Part shown: positions 63,136-64,000 of the stretch, piece after piece | How the letters are laid out: each line of letters begins with the position of its first letter | Numbering within the stretch: position 1 is the first letter of the stretch | Source of the DNA: Bog-473 sp963824195 | GTDB taxonomy: Bacteria; Actinomycetota; Acidimicrobiia; Acidimicrobiales; RAAP-2 | Assembly: GCA_963824195.1 (NCBI GenBank) | Contig: CAWGOJ010000039.1 | Coordinates: 248,001 to 312,000, forward strand | Length of the DNA: 64,000 nucleotides | Reading direction: 5' to 3' | Translations under genes and position numbers: made by a program | The notes under the pieces: generated by a model | Seen by the model: only the letters and a program-made list of their open reading frames with translations | The model's database searches: none | What the model was told of the DNA's origin: nothing

Positions 63136-63299
63136 TGCAATTGTGGACCTTCGTTGGAACTCCCGGCGCAGCCGTCAAGGGTCCGCTCCGCCGGCCTCCG
63201 GCCGCCCCTGACTGCTGCTTGTGGTGGCGTTCCGACCCTGCCCCATACCGGCACGATTGGGACACCCACCTGAGGCGTCGGAACAGCCCGTGCGGATCG

Positions 63300-64000
63300 C
63301 TATGCCATCGCTTGCTCGCCGGTTGATGCGTGAGGATCCGACGGTGAGGCAGCGCGCCTCCACATCAGAGCGAATAGAAGAACCGTCACGATGCCAATGG
63401 TATTGAGGATCGTGATCGACACCGTGACCAGCGGATCGGCTCGAAAGGGGAAGATCATCATCAGGAGCATGGGGGCGATGTTGCGCACCGCCGTGGTCAC
63501 CTCGGTCGCATGCCTGATCCCCACGTCTTTGACTCGAAGGCCGGAAACGAGCAGGTAAGCACACCCGAGGCCGATGAACGGTCCGGCAATGGCAGCGATG
63601 TAGCTGTACGTGCCCCATTCCTTCACGAACAGGCTCCAATACGCAAACAGCGTGAAGTTGAGATTGAAGAGGAGACACAGGATCGAGATTCGGACAACCC
63701 ACTGCTGCGTTGGCGGCGTCAGGTCGGGCCACCAGAGCCTGAAGGCGCACCCGAGGACCAGTGGCAGGGCCAAGAAGAGCAACAGTGGCCAAGCAACACT
63801 CCACACAGAGATCGTGAGACTTGAGTCAACCGCATGGACGGCGGGGGGCAGTCCTATCGGGAGGGCGATGATCGTCACGACAGTCAAGACCACCAACAGC
63901 GTGGTGGAGATGCTGACATTCGCCTTGGCCAAGTTCGCCAGGAGCGGAGCGAAAGGCATCCCTGCACACAGGGCTGCGACACAGAACCCGACTTTGATCT
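63300..64000 (-). CDS. Bile acid:sodium symporter family (BASS) protein, N-terminus outside window
   Basis: About 233 residues visible, continuing past the right edge: the frame reads IKVGFCVAALCAGMPFAPLL before the internal Met at 63959, so that Met is not the start. Multiple membrane spans (STTLLVVLTVVTIIALPIGL, WPLLLFLALPLVLGCAFRLW, PMLLMMIFPF). EVTTAVRNIAPMLL corresponds to the substrate/sodium-site helix region of the family. Probably sodium-coupled uptake of an organic anion. Confidence 0.82.
   Translation of the reverse strand, partial: IKVGFCVAALCAGMPFAPLLANLAKANVSISTTLLVVLTVVTIIALPIGLPPAVHAVDSSLTISVWSVAWPLLLFLALPLVLGCAFRLWWPDLTPPTQQWVVRISILCLLFNLNFTLFAYWSLFVKEWGTYSYIAAIAGPFIGLGCAYLLVSGLRVKDVGIRHATEVTTAVRNIAPMLLMMIFPFRADPLVTVSITILNTIGIVTVLLFALMWRRAASPSDPHASTGEQAMA

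Overview
The window is high-GC chromosomal DNA, densely coding, with many GTG and a few TTG starts and genes often overlapping by 4 bp. The content points to an actinobacterium, most likely class Acidimicrobiia. The signs are tandem GYWLVASDGGIF/FYGSTG repeat proteins, an F420-type luciferase-like oxidoreductase, many acyl-CoA and SDR genes, and a nickel-responsive (Nur-like) Fur regulator. The taxonomic call is an inference from content. No rRNA or ribosomal genes are present. Several frameshifts (2450, about 16730 to 16880, about 62300 and about 62720) are either real decay or sequencing error.

Layout. 1-5.5 kb: minus-strand branched-chain amino-acid type ABC importer (binding protein, fused LivH-LivM permease, LivG cut by the window edge) behind a fused CoA-transferase. 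5.6-10.2 kb: TetR regulator, SDR, thioesterase, ureidoglycolate-lyase-like gene, and divergent cupin plus 2-hydroxyacid dehydrogenase. 10.3-13.6 kb: a 1105-residue secreted repeat mosaic. 13.6-24.1 kb: a nearly complete [NiFe]-hydrogenase maturation cluster (hypB, hypA, nickel permease, divergent Nur-type regulator, broken maturation protease, small peptides, YceI, hypC, hypD, hypF, SIS-HypC fusion, SIS protein, hypE), with no structural hydrogenase gene in view. 24.4-50.9 kb: catabolic genes (desaturase, RraA, ThuA, alcohol and aldehyde dehydrogenases, aldolase, acyl-CoA dehydrogenase, two thiolase/DUF35 sets, hydantoinase B, acyl-CoA ligase) mixed with secreted beta-propellers and a second, repeat-only protein. 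50.9-56.7 kb: a probable light-responsive lipid cluster (SDR, SRPBCC, FAD oxidoreductase, DUF1365, CFA-like methyltransferase) with a B12-binding LitR/CarH-type photoregulator. 56.7-60.3 kb: acetyl-CoA synthetase, DUF985 cupin and acyl-CoA dehydrogenase. 60.6-63.1 kb: tRNA-Lys(CTT), an IS481-family element inserted exactly at the tRNA 3' end with a 15-bp target duplication, and a decayed tyrosine integrase. The right edge cuts a bile acid:Na+ symporter family gene.

The main discovery candidate is a shared inverted repeat (CCTGAC-N6-GTCAGG; fullest form AACCTGAC-N6-GTCAGGTT). It recurs eight times, each time between or just before catabolic genes, and the best copy sits beside the TetR gene at 5618. 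It suggests one local TetR regulon tying much of the window's acyl-CoA, aldehyde and hydroxyacid metabolism together. Two other paired site/regulator observations are a Nur-box-like palindrome between the nickel permease and the Fur-family gene, and a TTTA-S-TG-M-TAAA palindrome shared by the LitR gene and the promoter region of the lipid cluster.
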